From an uncultured Eubacteriales bacterium (lineage in GTDB: Bacteria; Bacillota; Clostridia; Peptostreptococcales; Anaerovoracaceae): a stretch of 64,000 nt of DNA. Position 1 is the stretch's first letter. Each line of letters begins with the position of its first letter. Below, one piece after another: positions 26,343 to 35,393 of the stretch. The DNA lies in contig CADAEH010000008.1 in NCBI GenBank assembly GCA_902786855.1, forward strand, positions 1 through 64,000. Direction: 5' to 3'. The notes under the pieces were generated by a model that saw only the letters and a program-made list of their open reading frames with translations, was not told the origin of the DNA and did not search any database. The translations under genes were made by a program, and so were the position numbers.

Positions 26343-27044
26343 CTATATCCTTTTAAGATAACTGACCTCTGCCGGGCTGAGCTTACGGCACTGTCCCGGA
26401 GCAAGTCTTCCGATAGAGAGGTTCCCAAGTCCTATTCTGCTGAGTTCGAGCACAGGATGACCGATCGCCTTGAACATGCGGCGCACCTGACGGTTTTTTC
26501 CTTCATGGATCGTTATCTCTGCTACAGTAGAATTGCGGTCATGCCTGATCAGATCGACCTCTGACGGAGAAGTGATGAATCCGCCTATGTCAACACCATT
26601 CTCCAGCAGTTTAGCTTCTTTCAGAGTCACTATCCCTGCAGCTCTGACGAGATATTTCTTATCAAAACCGTGCGATGGATGCATCAGTTTGTTGGCCAGT
26701 TCTCCGTCATTGGTAAGGATGAGAAGTCCTGTAGTGTTGTAATCGAGCCTTCCGACCGGAAAGACCCGTATATGATCCGGAACGAGGTCTGTCACAACCG
26801 GACGCCCTTCTTTGTCAGCTGTCGATGTGACGTATCCCGCCGGTTTGTTGAGAAGATAGTACACTTTTTTCTGCTCCGGCTCGATCCTGACTCCATCTAC
26901 CTCAACGATGTCTCCATCCTGCACATGATAGCCCTGGATCTTCATCACTTCCCCGTTGATCCTGACTCTTCCCTCGGCGATCATATCGTCAGCTTTTCTC
27001 CTGCTGGTGATACCTGCAGATGCTATGTATTGATTTATCCTCAT
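26343..27044 (-). CDS. rluB: Pseudouridine synthase, RluB/RsuA family
   Basis: The enzyme class isomerises one uridine in ribosomal RNA; RluB acts on 23S U2605. The 233-residue chain has an N-terminal S4 RNA-binding domain (RINQYIASAGITSRRKADDMI) and the catalytic motif GRLDYNTTGLLILTNDG, where Asp is the nucleophile, then GKNRQVRRMFKAIGHPV. RluB is most likely in Firmicutes beside scpB, but RsuA or RluE cannot be excluded. The ATG follows AGAGAGGTAATC, 18 bp after scpB. Confidence 0.93.
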   Translation of the reverse strand: MRINQYIASAGITSRRKADDMIAEGRVRINGEVMKIQGYHVQDGDIVEVDGVRIEPEQKKVYYLLNKPAGYVTSTADKEGRPVVTDLVPDHIRVFPVGRLDYNTTGLLILTNDGELANKLMHPSHGFDKKYLVRAAGIVTLKEAKLLENGVDIGGFITSPSEVDLIRHDRNSTVAEITIHEGKNRQVRRMFKAIGHPVLELSRIGLGNLSIGRLAPGQCRKLSPAEVSYLKRI

Positions 27045-27062
27045 GATTACCTCTCTGCTTAA

Positions 27063-27683
27063 CTACTCCTGATCTGTTTGTGACGCTTCTTCGTTTACTT
27101 CTTCGCTTTCAAAATTGATCATCAGCTGGCCGTAGCCTGCTTCTTCTTCAGGCTGTCTCCTCAGTTCCTCATATTCAGGCACCTCCGGCAGATCCTTCAG
27201 AGATGCAAATCCGAATTTCTTCAGGAACTCTCTCGTGGTTACATATATGAGAGGTCTTCCGACACCCTCTGATCTGCCGCTTATTTCAATAAGGCCCTTG
27301 TCAATAAGGCCGTCAATGACTCTCTCACTTTTGATACCACGGATAGAATCTATCTCTGATCTGGTGACCGGCTGTCTGTAAGCTATTATGGCAAGCACCT
27401 CAAGTGCAGCCTGAGACAACCTTCTGACCCTGACAGGGGTACACAGTTTTTTTACGAAAATATCGTTTTCTATATGAGTGACAAAACTGAATGCATCGCC
27501 GGCTTCCCTGATTCTGATTCCTCTTCCTTCCTGTTCATATTCTGTCATAAGTTCCCGGAAAAGTTCGCGTATCACATCTCTGTCTGCTTCAAGCACTGAA
27601 GCTGCATCTTTCACTTCGAGTGGCTCGCCCCATATGAACATCATCGTCTCGAGTGCCGATTTCATTCTCTTTCTGCTATACAT
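27063..27683 (-). CDS. scpB: Segregation and condensation protein B
   Basis: ScpB forms the kite subunit of the SMC-ScpAB condensin that organises and segregates the chromosome. The 206-residue chain has the paired winged-helix pattern: SALETMMFIWGEPLEVKDAA at the start, LSQAALEVLAIIAYRQPVTRSEID and IRGIKSERVIDGLIDKGLIE in the middle, TREFLKKFGFASLKDLPE toward the end, then an acidic tail. The ATG overlaps the end of scpA by 8 bp behind GGAAAGGAGCAGATCG, so translation is coupled. Confidence 0.95.
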   Translation of the reverse strand: MYSRKRMKSALETMMFIWGEPLEVKDAASVLEADRDVIRELFRELMTEYEQEGRGIRIREAGDAFSFVTHIENDIFVKKLCTPVRVRRLSQAALEVLAIIAYRQPVTRSEIDSIRGIKSERVIDGLIDKGLIEISGRSEGVGRPLIYVTTREFLKKFGFASLKDLPEVPEYEELRRQPEEEAGYGQLMINFESEEVNEEASQTDQE

Positions 27684-28449
27684 CGATCTGCTCCTTTCCG
27701 GTCACAGTGTTATCTTTTCTCTTTATCGTGATCTCACCGAAATTTTCTTTCTGTTCCGCATCGTACCCCTGGTTCCTTATCATGGAAAGCAGAGACATGA
27801 ATGACAGTGTTATGTCAAATCTGTCCGGTTCATCCGGGAGCAGGTCTGTGAACAGAGCTTTCCCGCCGCCCTCTTTCAGCTTGCGTTCAAGTCTCCCTGT
27901 CATGTATTCTATGCGGGCTTCTATCGTCTCCTTGCGGTCCCTTGCTCTCTGATATCTCCTTGAGACTTCTTCTATCTTCTTTTTGCGTGTCAGGAACATA
28001 AGGAATGCATTCACCATCTGCTCATCTGACACTTGCAGGAACTCATCCGGATTCTCGAGATATACAGACATATCTTCAGCCGGTTTTTCATGAACAGCCA
28101 TGAAATACTCTTCACGCTCGGCGAGCATCTCAGCGATTTTTTTGGTGCGTACATATTCAAGAAGTCTGCCTCTGAGTTCTTCCCTCGGGTCCTCTTCTAT
28201 CATGATCTCGCCGCTCTCCGTAACGCGCGGCAGGAGCATGTGGGACTTGAGTCTTATGAGGACAGCTGCGAGCACAATGAATTCAGTGTCTACCTCAACA
28301 TTGAGTTCATCCATCTCCTTGAGATAGTTGATATACTGCTCTGTGATCTCAGAGACTCTGATATCATAAATGTCCATTCTGGCATTTTCCAGAAGGTACA
28401 CCAGCAGATCAAACGGTCCTTCAAATTTATCTATTCTTACTTTGTACAC
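27676..28449 (-). CDS. scpA: Segregation and condensation protein A
   Basis: ScpA is the kleisin that bridges the SMC heads. I choose the GTG at 28449, which lies six bases after AAGGAG and gives a 257-residue chain starting YKVRIDKFEGPFDLLVYLLE, the usual start of the family; an upstream ATG at 28500 would add 17 atypical residues. The middle contains the SMC/ScpB linker region and the C-terminus the winged helix FTDLLPDEPDRFDITLSFMSLLSMI. A glutamate-rich linker lies near residues 105-125. Confidence 0.95.
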   Translation of the reverse strand: MYKVRIDKFEGPFDLLVYLLENARMDIYDIRVSEITEQYINYLKEMDELNVEVDTEFIVLAAVLIRLKSHMLLPRVTESGEIMIEEDPREELRGRLLEYVRTKKIAEMLAEREEYFMAVHEKPAEDMSVYLENPDEFLQVSDEQMVNAFLMFLTRKKKIEEVSRRYQRARDRKETIEARIEYMTGRLERKLKEGGGKALFTDLLPDEPDRFDITLSFMSLLSMIRNQGYDAEQKENFGEITIKRKDNTVTGKEQIDV

Positions 28450-28514
28450 ATTCTTCTCCTTTGTGTCTCCGGGCAGATCACCGTGACAGTTATCGGACAA
28501 CCGTATGCAGCTGC

Positions 28515-29285
28515 CTAAAAGTATATCTCCTTCAGATAGAGTCCTTGCGGCGGTGCGGTAAAGCCTGCTCTGCCCCTGCTGCGGCTCTTTATTATTTCAG
28601 GCAGTTCATCGGCATCTTTCTTTCCGATGCCGACCTCTACCAGTGTTCCGACTATTATCCTCACCATGTTGTACAGGAATCCATCACCTGTTATCTCGAT
28701 CACGATACTGCTGTCATCAGAGGTGATATCGAGAGCAGAAACAGTTCTTACTGTACTCTCCCGCGGCGTCCCTCCCGCCGTTTCAAAGCACTTGAAATCA
28801 TGTGTGCCGACAATATAAGCTGCCGCCTTTTGCATCGCAGAGATATCGAGAGAAGTCGCCTCCGGATACTGAAATGCCTGTCTGCGGCGGAAAATATCAC
28901 CTGTTTTATCTATGATATATCTATATGTCTTGCCCTTGCACGAGTATCTGGCATGAAAATCATCATCCATTACCTCTGCCGAAATGATTCTGATATCTCC
29001 GGGTGCTCCCGACCTTCCGGTCCCGCCTGCGCCGAACCGTCTGTTCATTACCTCCGGAAGTTTTTCCACAGGCATATTCGAGTTCCAGTCAAAGCTTGCG
29101 CACTGCCCAAGTGCATGCACACCTGCGTCAGTACGGCTCGTACCATGTATGTGCACGTCTTCCATGGCGATGTATTTGAGCACATGCTCTATCTCGCCCT
29201 GCACAGTTCTGCGCCCCGGCTGCACCTGCCAGCCCGAGAAATCCGAACCGTCATATTCGATTTTTATCAGTACATTCTTACCCAT
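28515..29285 (-). CDS. truA: tRNA pseudouridine(38-40) synthase TruA
   Basis: TruA modifies uridines 38-40 in the anticodon stem-loop. The 256-residue chain starts at an ATG at 29285; the frame is open 345 bases further upstream but that part is antisense to a real gene. It shows IKIEYDGSDFSGWQVQPGRRTVQGEIE, the catalytic Asp in GTSRTDAGVHALGQ, and FLYNMVRIIVGTLVEVG near the end. It lies between the prepilin peptidase gene (20-bp gap) and scpA (65-bp gap). Confidence 0.96.
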   Translation of the reverse strand: MGKNVLIKIEYDGSDFSGWQVQPGRRTVQGEIEHVLKYIAMEDVHIHGTSRTDAGVHALGQCASFDWNSNMPVEKLPEVMNRRFGAGGTGRSGAPGDIRIISAEVMDDDFHARYSCKGKTYRYIIDKTGDIFRRRQAFQYPEATSLDISAMQKAAAYIVGTHDFKCFETAGGTPRESTVRTVSALDITSDDSSIVIEITGDGFLYNMVRIIVGTLVEVGIGKKDADELPEIIKSRSRGRAGFTAPPQGLYLKEIYF

Positions 29286-29305
29286 AAGCAAATACCTCTG
29301 CCTCG

Positions 29306-30070
29306 TTACAGTCTGAATATTATATCTTCGAGGTTCCACAGGAACAGGAAGTAAATGGTCACCGCGGCACAGGCTGCCGGCATCATGGGATTGCTGTCTT
29401 TTATGCTGCCTTTTCCGGTTGCGATCTTTACTGCCGACTGCAGTGCGAACAAAAGTGTCGTCAGAATGTATATTATCACTATTCCCTGTCTGCCCGCTAT
29501 AAGGCCCATACATGTATAAAATTTGATATCTGCCCCGCCCAGGGATCCTGTCCTGAAAAGCAGCATTCCAAGCCCCAGTATCGCAAGAGAGATCGCCAGG
29601 CCAAGACCTGCACCGGCAAAAGGTTCCCACCAGTTCTCACTGTAACTGATGAAAGCAACCGACATTATAGCCAGACAAATACTAAACTGGTCCGGAACCA
29701 CCTTATAGAGCTGATCGGATATCGCCATCTCAAGAACAACAAACAGGACACAGAGCACTGATATCTCAAAGGTGGCGCTGCCTCCCCTTACAGCCAGATA
29801 TATCCCGCAGATAGCAAAATACCCTGTAAATGCGTATTTCCATGGTGTGCTCGGAAGTCTCTGTCTGCCTTCATTATCCGCTTCTACAAGGGCTCGAGGA
29901 AGTATCCTGCGCGGAGTTCCGGTTATATCTTTAGCAGGATCATCCTCGTCATAATCCTCGAACCATTTCGGTCTAATATGATTGAATGCCACAACACTGC
30001 CGTTTCCAAAGACAACGGCCAGCATTATGGCAATCACTATTCTCATAATTAAATTCGCTGAATATGTCAT
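29306..30070 (-). CDS. Prepilin peptidase, A24 family, without the N-methyltransferase domain
   Basis: A24 aspartic proteases cleave the leader of type IV prepilins or related pseudopilins in the membrane. The 254-residue chain starts at the ATG at 30070, behind GGGAGGCACC. It has about seven membrane segments and the two catalytic aspartates: Asp119 in AISDQLYKVVPDQ and Asp181 in GSLGGADIKF. The zinc-binding cytoplasmic domain found in PilD is absent, so it resembles the short TadV/FlaK-like group. An extended loop at about residues 35-75 between the first two segments is unusual. No pilin or pilus assembly gene is in the window. Confidence 0.85.
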   Translation of the reverse strand: MTYSANLIMRIVIAIMLAVVFGNGSVVAFNHIRPKWFEDYDEDDPAKDITGTPRRILPRALVEADNEGRQRLPSTPWKYAFTGYFAICGIYLAVRGGSATFEISVLCVLFVVLEMAISDQLYKVVPDQFSICLAIMSVAFISYSENWWEPFAGAGLGLAISLAILGLGMLLFRTGSLGGADIKFYTCMGLIAGRQGIVIIYILTTLLFALQSAVKIATGKGSIKDSNPMMPAACAAVTIYFLFLWNLEDIIFRL

Positions 30071-30115
30071 TACTTGGTGCCTCCCGGCATATATAAGCAC
30101 TTAGTATCTGTATAT

Positions 30116-31054
30116 CTATTTTTCCAGGCAGTAGTCGAGGAAATCGAGCATATCCTTATAGACTACGTCCCTGTCTGTCTCATTCAGTATCTCATGTCTG
30201 TCATCATCATACAGTTTGATACTGACTTCGCAAGGTGTATTTTCTGAATAGACCATATATGCCTTGCGTACTCCTTCTCCCCACGCTCCGACAGGATCCT
30301 CGGCACCTGAGGTGAAGAGGATCGGAAGTCCTTCAGGGAGTTTCTTCATCCTCCTGACATCGTGAGCTTTCTGCATGCCGCTGAACATATGATAGTATGC
30401 GTTAGGCGAAAAGCGGAAAGAACACCAAGGCTCAGCTATGTACCAGTCAACGATCTTCTCATCCTTGGTAAGCCAGTCTGAGATGGTGCGCGGATTATCT
30501 ATCTTCTTGAGGTAGCTGCCAAAAGACATGGTGTCGATCATTTTTGCGGTCTTTCCGACCTTTTTTGTACCATGCAGCTTCGCAACCGCCTTTCCGGCTG
30601 CAAGTACCGCTTTAGGCTGCCAGCCCGTTCCCATGACAATGACACCGCTGAGTCCTTCTGCATATCTGGCATCCTTTTCTGTTATATACTGGCGTACCAG
30701 GAATGAACCCATGCTGTGTCCGAGCATCAGATAAGGCAGATCAGGGTATTCTTCGTGGATCATCAGTCTCAGCTGATGGATATCTGCTATGACCCATGCA
30801 TTACCGTCATCTCCGAAATAGCCATGGTACTCATCGGACTGTACCGAAGCACCGTGCCCCAGATGGTCTTCTCCGACCACGAGATATCCATGCTCTGTCA
30901 GAAACTTCGCAAAGTCGTCATATCTGTCAATGAACTCGACCATTCCATGAATGATCTGAAGTATTGCTTTTGGCTCACCTTCAGGTTCCCATCTGATAGC
31001 ATGTATCGTCGTCTTGCCGTCTACCGATGGGTAGTAAAAATCTTTCTTGACCAT
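30116..31054 (-). CDS. Alpha/beta hydrolase, monoacylglycerol lipase/lysophospholipase-like
   Basis: The 312-residue cytoplasmic-type hydrolase shows the oxyanion region ILQIIHGMVEFIDRYDDF, the HGASVQ loop, the nucleophile elbow GHSMG with Ser114, an acid in SGAEDPVG and the catalytic His in DDDRHEILNE. It belongs to the Hydrolase_4 group, whose members cleave monoacylglycerols or lysophospholipids. No signal peptide is present. The ATG follows AAGGAGCCTGAT. It ends 45 bp before the prepilin peptidase gene. Confidence 0.9.
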   Translation of the reverse strand: MVKKDFYYPSVDGKTTIHAIRWEPEGEPKAILQIIHGMVEFIDRYDDFAKFLTEHGYLVVGEDHLGHGASVQSDEYHGYFGDDGNAWVIADIHQLRLMIHEEYPDLPYLMLGHSMGSFLVRQYITEKDARYAEGLSGVIVMGTGWQPKAVLAAGKAVAKLHGTKKVGKTAKMIDTMSFGSYLKKIDNPRTISDWLTKDEKIVDWYIAEPWCSFRFSPNAYYHMFSGMQKAHDVRRMKKLPEGLPILFTSGAEDPVGAWGEGVRKAYMVYSENTPCEVSIKLYDDDRHEILNETDRDVVYKDMLDFLDYCLEK

Positions 31055-31148
31055 ATCAGGCTCCTTAGACTGTTAACAAGGTTATCTATACTCAGGTAAA
31101 TTTTACCCTATAGTTTTCCTGTTGTCTATCAAGGGACAACATCACTTG

Positions 31149-32168
31149 TTATTTTTTATAAAATTTCTCAAAAAACCGGATGTTCGCCAGCATCGGCCGC
31201 AGGCCCTCGTTCTCCTCCCTTTTGATGACTTCAACGATCATGTCATTCACGGGAGTCGGGACACCGTACTTTTTTCCCCAATCGCAGACTACTCCATTGA
31301 TAGCATCCACTTCACAAGGCTTGCCCTTCTGTATATCCTGAAGCATCGAAGGTACTATCCCGAAATGTTTCTTCATTGCTATCGGGACCAGGATCTCCGC
31401 AAACTTCTGCTTCGCCTTGTTGTTGTAATTAAAGAGTTTCGTGATATCCTTGCCCTGTACCGGTGCAAATTCAACTCCTCCGGCCTGTGCTACATCGATG
31501 CACTCTTTCATGCACTTTACAGCGACTTTCCGAGCCGGTTTCCACCCGGCAACATCACCGAAAGTACCGCCTATAACTGTTCCGAGGCCTGAATATGTAG
31601 CATTGATAAGAAGTTTCGACCAGCGGGCACCGATCAGATTATCCTCTATATCCACAGGACACATGTGTTCGAGCACTTCCCTGACCTTATTCAGGCTGTC
31701 TTCTGAAATGCCCTTCATACCGCCCATATGAAATGACAGACTGTCCGGATCACTTGTGAGTTCACATACTCCCGGTTCAGTCATTGTAGCGCCCCACTCT
31801 ACTGTGCATCCTATGGTCCTGTCCTCGCCAATGATCTCCGCGATCCCCGGTTCAGGTATGCCGTTCTGGAGTGTCACGATCACACCGTCTTCTGCCAGCA
31901 TCGGCGCAAGCTTTGTAACGACCTCAGGGTTGTGGAGCTGTTTTGTCATAAGAAATATGATGTCATAAGGTCCCTGCATCTGATCAGGCAGTATCGCTTT
32001 GACAGGGGTCGTGAAATCGACAGTTCCTGTTATATGTGCTCCGTTCTTCTGCAAAGCCTCAACATGTCTGGCATTGCGGTTGACAAGCTCGATCGGGAAA
32101 CCGTTTTTAGTAAGATAAGCTCCGAGTATCGTACCGAGCGAGCCGGCACCGTATATTGCGCACTTCAT
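31149..32168 (-). CDS. panE: Ketopantoate reductase (2-dehydropantoate 2-reductase)
   Basis: PanE reduces ketopantoate to pantoate on the way to coenzyme A. The 339-residue chain has the Rossmann start KCAIYGAGSLGTILGAYLT, FLMTKQ, TLQNGIPEP and the C-terminal catalytic region RWSKLLINATYSGLGT with the essential Lys. It is about 30 residues longer than E. coli PanE. panB, panC and panD are not near, so pantoate synthesis remains an inference and a related 2-keto acid could be the substrate. The ATG follows AAAGGAGTGCATA. Confidence 0.87.
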   Translation of the reverse strand: MKCAIYGAGSLGTILGAYLTKNGFPIELVNRNARHVEALQKNGAHITGTVDFTTPVKAILPDQMQGPYDIIFLMTKQLHNPEVVTKLAPMLAEDGVIVTLQNGIPEPGIAEIIGEDRTIGCTVEWGATMTEPGVCELTSDPDSLSFHMGGMKGISEDSLNKVREVLEHMCPVDIEDNLIGARWSKLLINATYSGLGTVIGGTFGDVAGWKPARKVAVKCMKECIDVAQAGGVEFAPVQGKDITKLFNYNNKAKQKFAEILVPIAMKKHFGIVPSMLQDIQKGKPCEVDAINGVVCDWGKKYGVPTPVNDMIVEVIKREENEGLRPMLANIRFFEKFYKK

Positions 32169-32195
32169 TATGCACTCCTTTCTGAATGCCGGGAC

Positions 32196-33422
32196 TTATC
32201 CGGTTATCAGTGCCACTGCAGCATCATTGACATTGGTCCCTGTCGGACCTGTCATGATAAGTCCTCCTATGCTTTCAAGGGCATGGTATGCATCATTATC
32301 CATAAGGACAGCCTGCACATCCAGCCCGTTCTTTTCAAGCAGACCAAGTGAATCTCCGTCTGTATATCCTCCTGCAGCATCGGTCGGGCCGTCCGTTCCG
32401 TCGCTGCCAAAAGAGAACACCGCTCCGTCAAGACCTGCTATCAGCGGTGCGGCAGCAAGAGCCGTCTCCTGATTGCGTCCGCCGAGTCCTTTCCCTGTCA
32501 GGTGGACTACCGTCTCACCGCCTGCGATAAACGCCAGTTTTTTGCCTTTGCCGGCATTTTCTGCAACTTTTTCAGCAAGCATTCTGCCTGCATCACGTGC
32601 TTCACAGTCAAGACAGTCAGTAAGGATAACAGGTGTATATCCGAGTTCCTCACACTTGCTGCTGACAGCTTTACAGAGCTCACGTACGCTTCCTGTCACT
32701 AATGTGGTTACGTTTTCAAGAGACTTAGGAGTCTCCTTCCCCAAAAGGCTGCGTGCTTCATCTGTAAGCTTAAGATCATATTTCTTTACTATTGCAAAAG
32801 CATCCTCACAGGTAGAGCTGTCAGGATAAGCCGGTCCGCTGGCGATCATATCCAGAGGGTCTCCGATGATATCGCTGAGCACTATGGTAAACACACGTGC
32901 CGGTGAGCACATACCTGCAAACTTTCCGCCTTTTACCCTGCTGAGCCTTTTTCTGATCGTGTTGATCTCGACGATGTCAGCTCCGCATGCAAGCAGCTGT
33001 TTGGTGATATCCTGCAGTTCTTCTCCCGGGATAAGCGGCGCTTCGAAGAGAGCACTGCCGCCGCCTGAGAGCAGGAAGAGCACGAGGTCATCCTCGCTCA
33101 GGTCACTTACCATTTCTACCGCTTTTGATGCAGCGTCAAATCCATTCTGATCAGGTACCGGATGCCCTGCTTCAAAGCATTCTATCCCCGGCAGATCTCC
33201 TTTGACATGGTCATATTTTGTGATAACTATACCTGCATCAGCCTTTACTATATCAGTTGCTGCTTTTGCCATCTGCCATGCAGCCTTTCCTGTGGCTACG
33301 AGTATAAGCTTCCCTTGTGGCTGCGGCATTTCTCTGAGCGCCCTTCTGACTGCCTCATCAGGCATAACAGCGCTAATGCCTGCGCTAACTATCTTATCAG
33401 CATCTCTCCTAAGCCATTCCAT
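32196..33422 (-). CDS. Glycerate 2-kinase, MOFRL/DUF4147 family
   Basis: Type-II glycerate kinases phosphorylate D-glycerate to 2-phosphoglycerate. The 408-residue chain begins at the ATG at 33422, behind GGGAAGGGAGG, and starts MEWLRRDADKIVSAG. Domain one carries ILVATGKAAWQMAKAA and FLLSGGGSALFE; the C-terminal MOFRL domain reads GGRNQETALAAA and SFGSDGTDGPTDAAGG. It follows panE in the same direction by 27 bp and may share a transcript with it and the upstream methyltransferase. Confidence 0.92.
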   Translation of the reverse strand: MEWLRRDADKIVSAGISAVMPDEAVRRALREMPQPQGKLILVATGKAAWQMAKAATDIVKADAGIVITKYDHVKGDLPGIECFEAGHPVPDQNGFDAASKAVEMVSDLSEDDLVLFLLSGGGSALFEAPLIPGEELQDITKQLLACGADIVEINTIRKRLSRVKGGKFAGMCSPARVFTIVLSDIIGDPLDMIASGPAYPDSSTCEDAFAIVKKYDLKLTDEARSLLGKETPKSLENVTTLVTGSVRELCKAVSSKCEELGYTPVILTDCLDCEARDAGRMLAEKVAENAGKGKKLAFIAGGETVVHLTGKGLGGRNQETALAAAPLIAGLDGAVFSFGSDGTDGPTDAAGGYTDGDSLGLLEKNGLDVQAVLMDNDAYHALESIGGLIMTGPTGTNVNDAAVALITG

Positions 33423-33457
33423 AAACCGTCTAGCCTCCCTTCCCTGAAATATTATCC

Positions 33458-34636
33458 TTATCTGTTCACTTTCACCGGTTTCCTGCCATGGTACTGGTAG
33501 TACTGGGTCTCTATCCGGCCGTTGTACAGCTTGCGTCTTCGGTCGGCTTTTCTGCCGGTGATCTTTTCTATCTCTTTCTCCAGTTCCTTGTCTGCAGTAA
33601 TGAGGAAGAATGACCATGTCGGATACTCTTTCATTAACAACGCAAAACGTCTGTAGATCTTCCTGTTGGCTTCAGCATCACCGATCCTGACTCCATACGG
33701 CAGATTAGATATGACTATTCCCTGTTCCTCTGCAGAAACGCCCTTAGGTAAACCTGCACCGGGCTCCCATTTTGTCATATCAATACAGACAAAATCGATA
33801 TCATCAGTCACACCTGCCTCATCTGCGTTAGCTTTGGCAGCATTGACAGCCTTCCTGTCTATGTCCATTCCTGTGATGGAGAGCTCCGTATCAAAGTCAG
33901 CCGCCCCATAGGCCAGCTTCTTTTCTTCCTTCCATATCTCTGCCGGGATCATGTCCCATTTTGCCGATGCAAAATCTCTGTTCAGCCCCGGCGCGATATT
34001 TCTGGCCAGCATTGCTGCTTCGATCGGTATCGTTCCTGAGCCGCAGCATGTGTCGACAAGGACTCTGCCCGTACGATAAAAACTCAGCTGCACCAGAGCG
34101 GCAGCAAGTGTTTCCTTGATAGGTGCAGCAACATCAGATACTCTGTATCCTCGCTTATGGAGTCCGGCTCCGCTGGTATCCATCAGCATCAGAAAAGTGT
34201 CCTTATGAGCGATGAACCTTATCCGGTATTCTGATCCTGTTTCCGGCAGTGTCTCTCTGCAGTAAAAATCAGACAATCTGGAAACTATTGCTTTCTTGAT
34301 GATGCTCTGGCAGGCGGGCACACTGTGAAGGACTGACTTGACCGAGCCTCCCGTTACAGGGAAGCAACCGTCTGACGGAATATAGTCTTCCCATGCGATG
34401 CCCTTTGTCTGCTGGAACAGTTCTTCGAAGGTCTCTGCCCTGAATTCACCCAAGCGAAGATAGACTCTGTCAGCAGATCTGAGCCACAGGTTGGATCTGA
34501 CGATGGCTCTCTCATCACCCATATACGTGACCCTGCCATCCTCGGTCTTTATCACTTTGTATCCCAGCGCCTCGATCTCACGCCTGACTACTGCCTCGAG
34601 ACCGAAAGTCGCTGTTGCAACCAGTTCCAGTTTCAT
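33458..34636 (-). CDS. THUMP-domain class I rRNA methyltransferase, RlmL N-terminal/YpsC type
   Basis: The 392-residue protein has an N-terminal ferredoxin-like/THUMP region (about residues 1-160) and a Rossmann methyltransferase: VDTCCGSGTIPIEAA, the motif IV ISNLPYGVRIG and the binding region GMDIDRKAVNAAKANA. This matches the N6/N2 nucleobase methyltransferases that act on 23S rRNA G2445 in E. coli. It lacks the second domain of E. coli RlmL, as usual in Firmicutes. No strong ribosome binding site precedes the ATG at 34636. Confidence 0.9.
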   Translation of the reverse strand: MKLELVATATFGLEAVVRREIEALGYKVIKTEDGRVTYMGDERAIVRSNLWLRSADRVYLRLGEFRAETFEELFQQTKGIAWEDYIPSDGCFPVTGGSVKSVLHSVPACQSIIKKAIVSRLSDFYCRETLPETGSEYRIRFIAHKDTFLMLMDTSGAGLHKRGYRVSDVAAPIKETLAAALVQLSFYRTGRVLVDTCCGSGTIPIEAAMLARNIAPGLNRDFASAKWDMIPAEIWKEEKKLAYGAADFDTELSITGMDIDRKAVNAAKANADEAGVTDDIDFVCIDMTKWEPGAGLPKGVSAEEQGIVISNLPYGVRIGDAEANRKIYRRFALLMKEYPTWSFFLITADKELEKEIEKITGRKADRRRKLYNGRIETQYYQYHGRKPVKVNR

Positions 34637-34723
34637 ATCTATATATTATCAAAATTTGAAGCGATAAGGGTTAGAATTTCCCCGTTTTAGCCATAAATAA
34701 AGCGCAAATAAAATACACAGGTG

Positions 34724-34748
34724 TGAGGGCAGGTATCTTCTGCCCTCA
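34724..34748 (-). terminator. Hairpin after nrdG, probable terminator
   Basis: TGAGGGCAG and CTGCCCTCA form a perfect 9-bp stem around seven bases, 16 bp past the nrdG stop. The following minus-strand sequence CACCTGTGTATTTTATTT is only moderately T-rich. Confidence 0.6.
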
Positions 34749-34763
34749 TCATTTGTTTTTTAA

Positions 34764-35312
34764 CTATATAACTATCTCTATATCAAAGTCCGACTGATAC
34801 TCCACGATCCTGCCCTCAGCTCTGGTCTTGTTCATGTCTATGACTCTCTGATTTTCAGAACCTCTGTATATCAGTGTGAGGTTACGGAGCGCCTCTACAT
34901 ATCTGCCATCTACGAGGATATCGAGCATACTGAGCAATTCGTCTGTTTCCGGGTCATTCCTCTTTTGCAGTTCTTCAAGGGTGTAGCCGGAGTAACTCAT
35001 AAGTGAAAGGCCGGCATTCCTTATCATCTTTCCAAGTTCAAGCAGCGCAGGTACCTGTTCAAATGGTTCTCCTCCGGAAAAAGTGACTCCCTGCAGATGC
35101 GGATTTTTCATGATATCTGCGAAGACCTCCTCTGTTGTCATATCGGCGCCGCCTGCCGGGTCGTGAGACTCGGGATTGTGGCATCCCGGACATCTGTGCG
35201 GACATCCCTGAACGAAAAGAACATAACGAAAACCGGGGCCGTCAACGATCGACTCTCTCTCTATACCGCATACGCGGATCACTTTATTTTCTTTTTTCAT
35301 GTCATCTTCCAT
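34764..35312 (-). CDS. nrdG: Anaerobic ribonucleoside-triphosphate reductase activating protein
   Basis: NrdG is the radical-SAM activase that places the glycyl radical on class III ribonucleotide reductase. The 182-residue chain carries the cluster motif CPHRCPGC (CX3CX2C), preceded by ESIVDGPGFRYVLFVQG, and FSGGEPFEQ downstream. An alternative ATG at 35300 would remove four residues. It lies behind an attenuator-like hairpin at 35340-35373 and just after the small glycyl-radical-domain gene, so it is probably expressed by partial readthrough at a lower level than its substrate. Confidence 0.95.
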   Translation of the reverse strand: MEDDMKKENKVIRVCGIERESIVDGPGFRYVLFVQGCPHRCPGCHNPESHDPAGGADMTTEEVFADIMKNPHLQGVTFSGGEPFEQVPALLELGKMIRNAGLSLMSYSGYTLEELQKRNDPETDELLSMLDILVDGRYVEALRNLTLIYRGSENQRVIDMNKTRAEGRIVEYQSDFDIEIVI

Positions 35313-35339
35313 AACTGATTCCTGTTATTATCGTAATAT

Positions 35340-35373
35340 CAAAAAAATGTGGGACAGCATGTGCCATCCCACA
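35340..35373 (-). terminator. Terminator or attenuator between the glycyl-radical-domain gene and nrdG
   Basis: On the minus strand TGTGGGA-TGGCACATGCTG-TCCCACA is followed by seven T residues and GATATT. It starts 21 bp past the stop of the 53-residue gene and only about 28 bp before nrdG; no promoter is visible between it and nrdG. Confidence 0.8.
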
Positions 35374-35393
35374 ACGAAACCGTTATTACGGCA

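Noticed and set aside
29286-29630. N-terminal extension of the truA frame
   Set aside because: The extension is antisense-like sequence overlapping the prepilin peptidase; TruA homologues start at the ATG at 29285.
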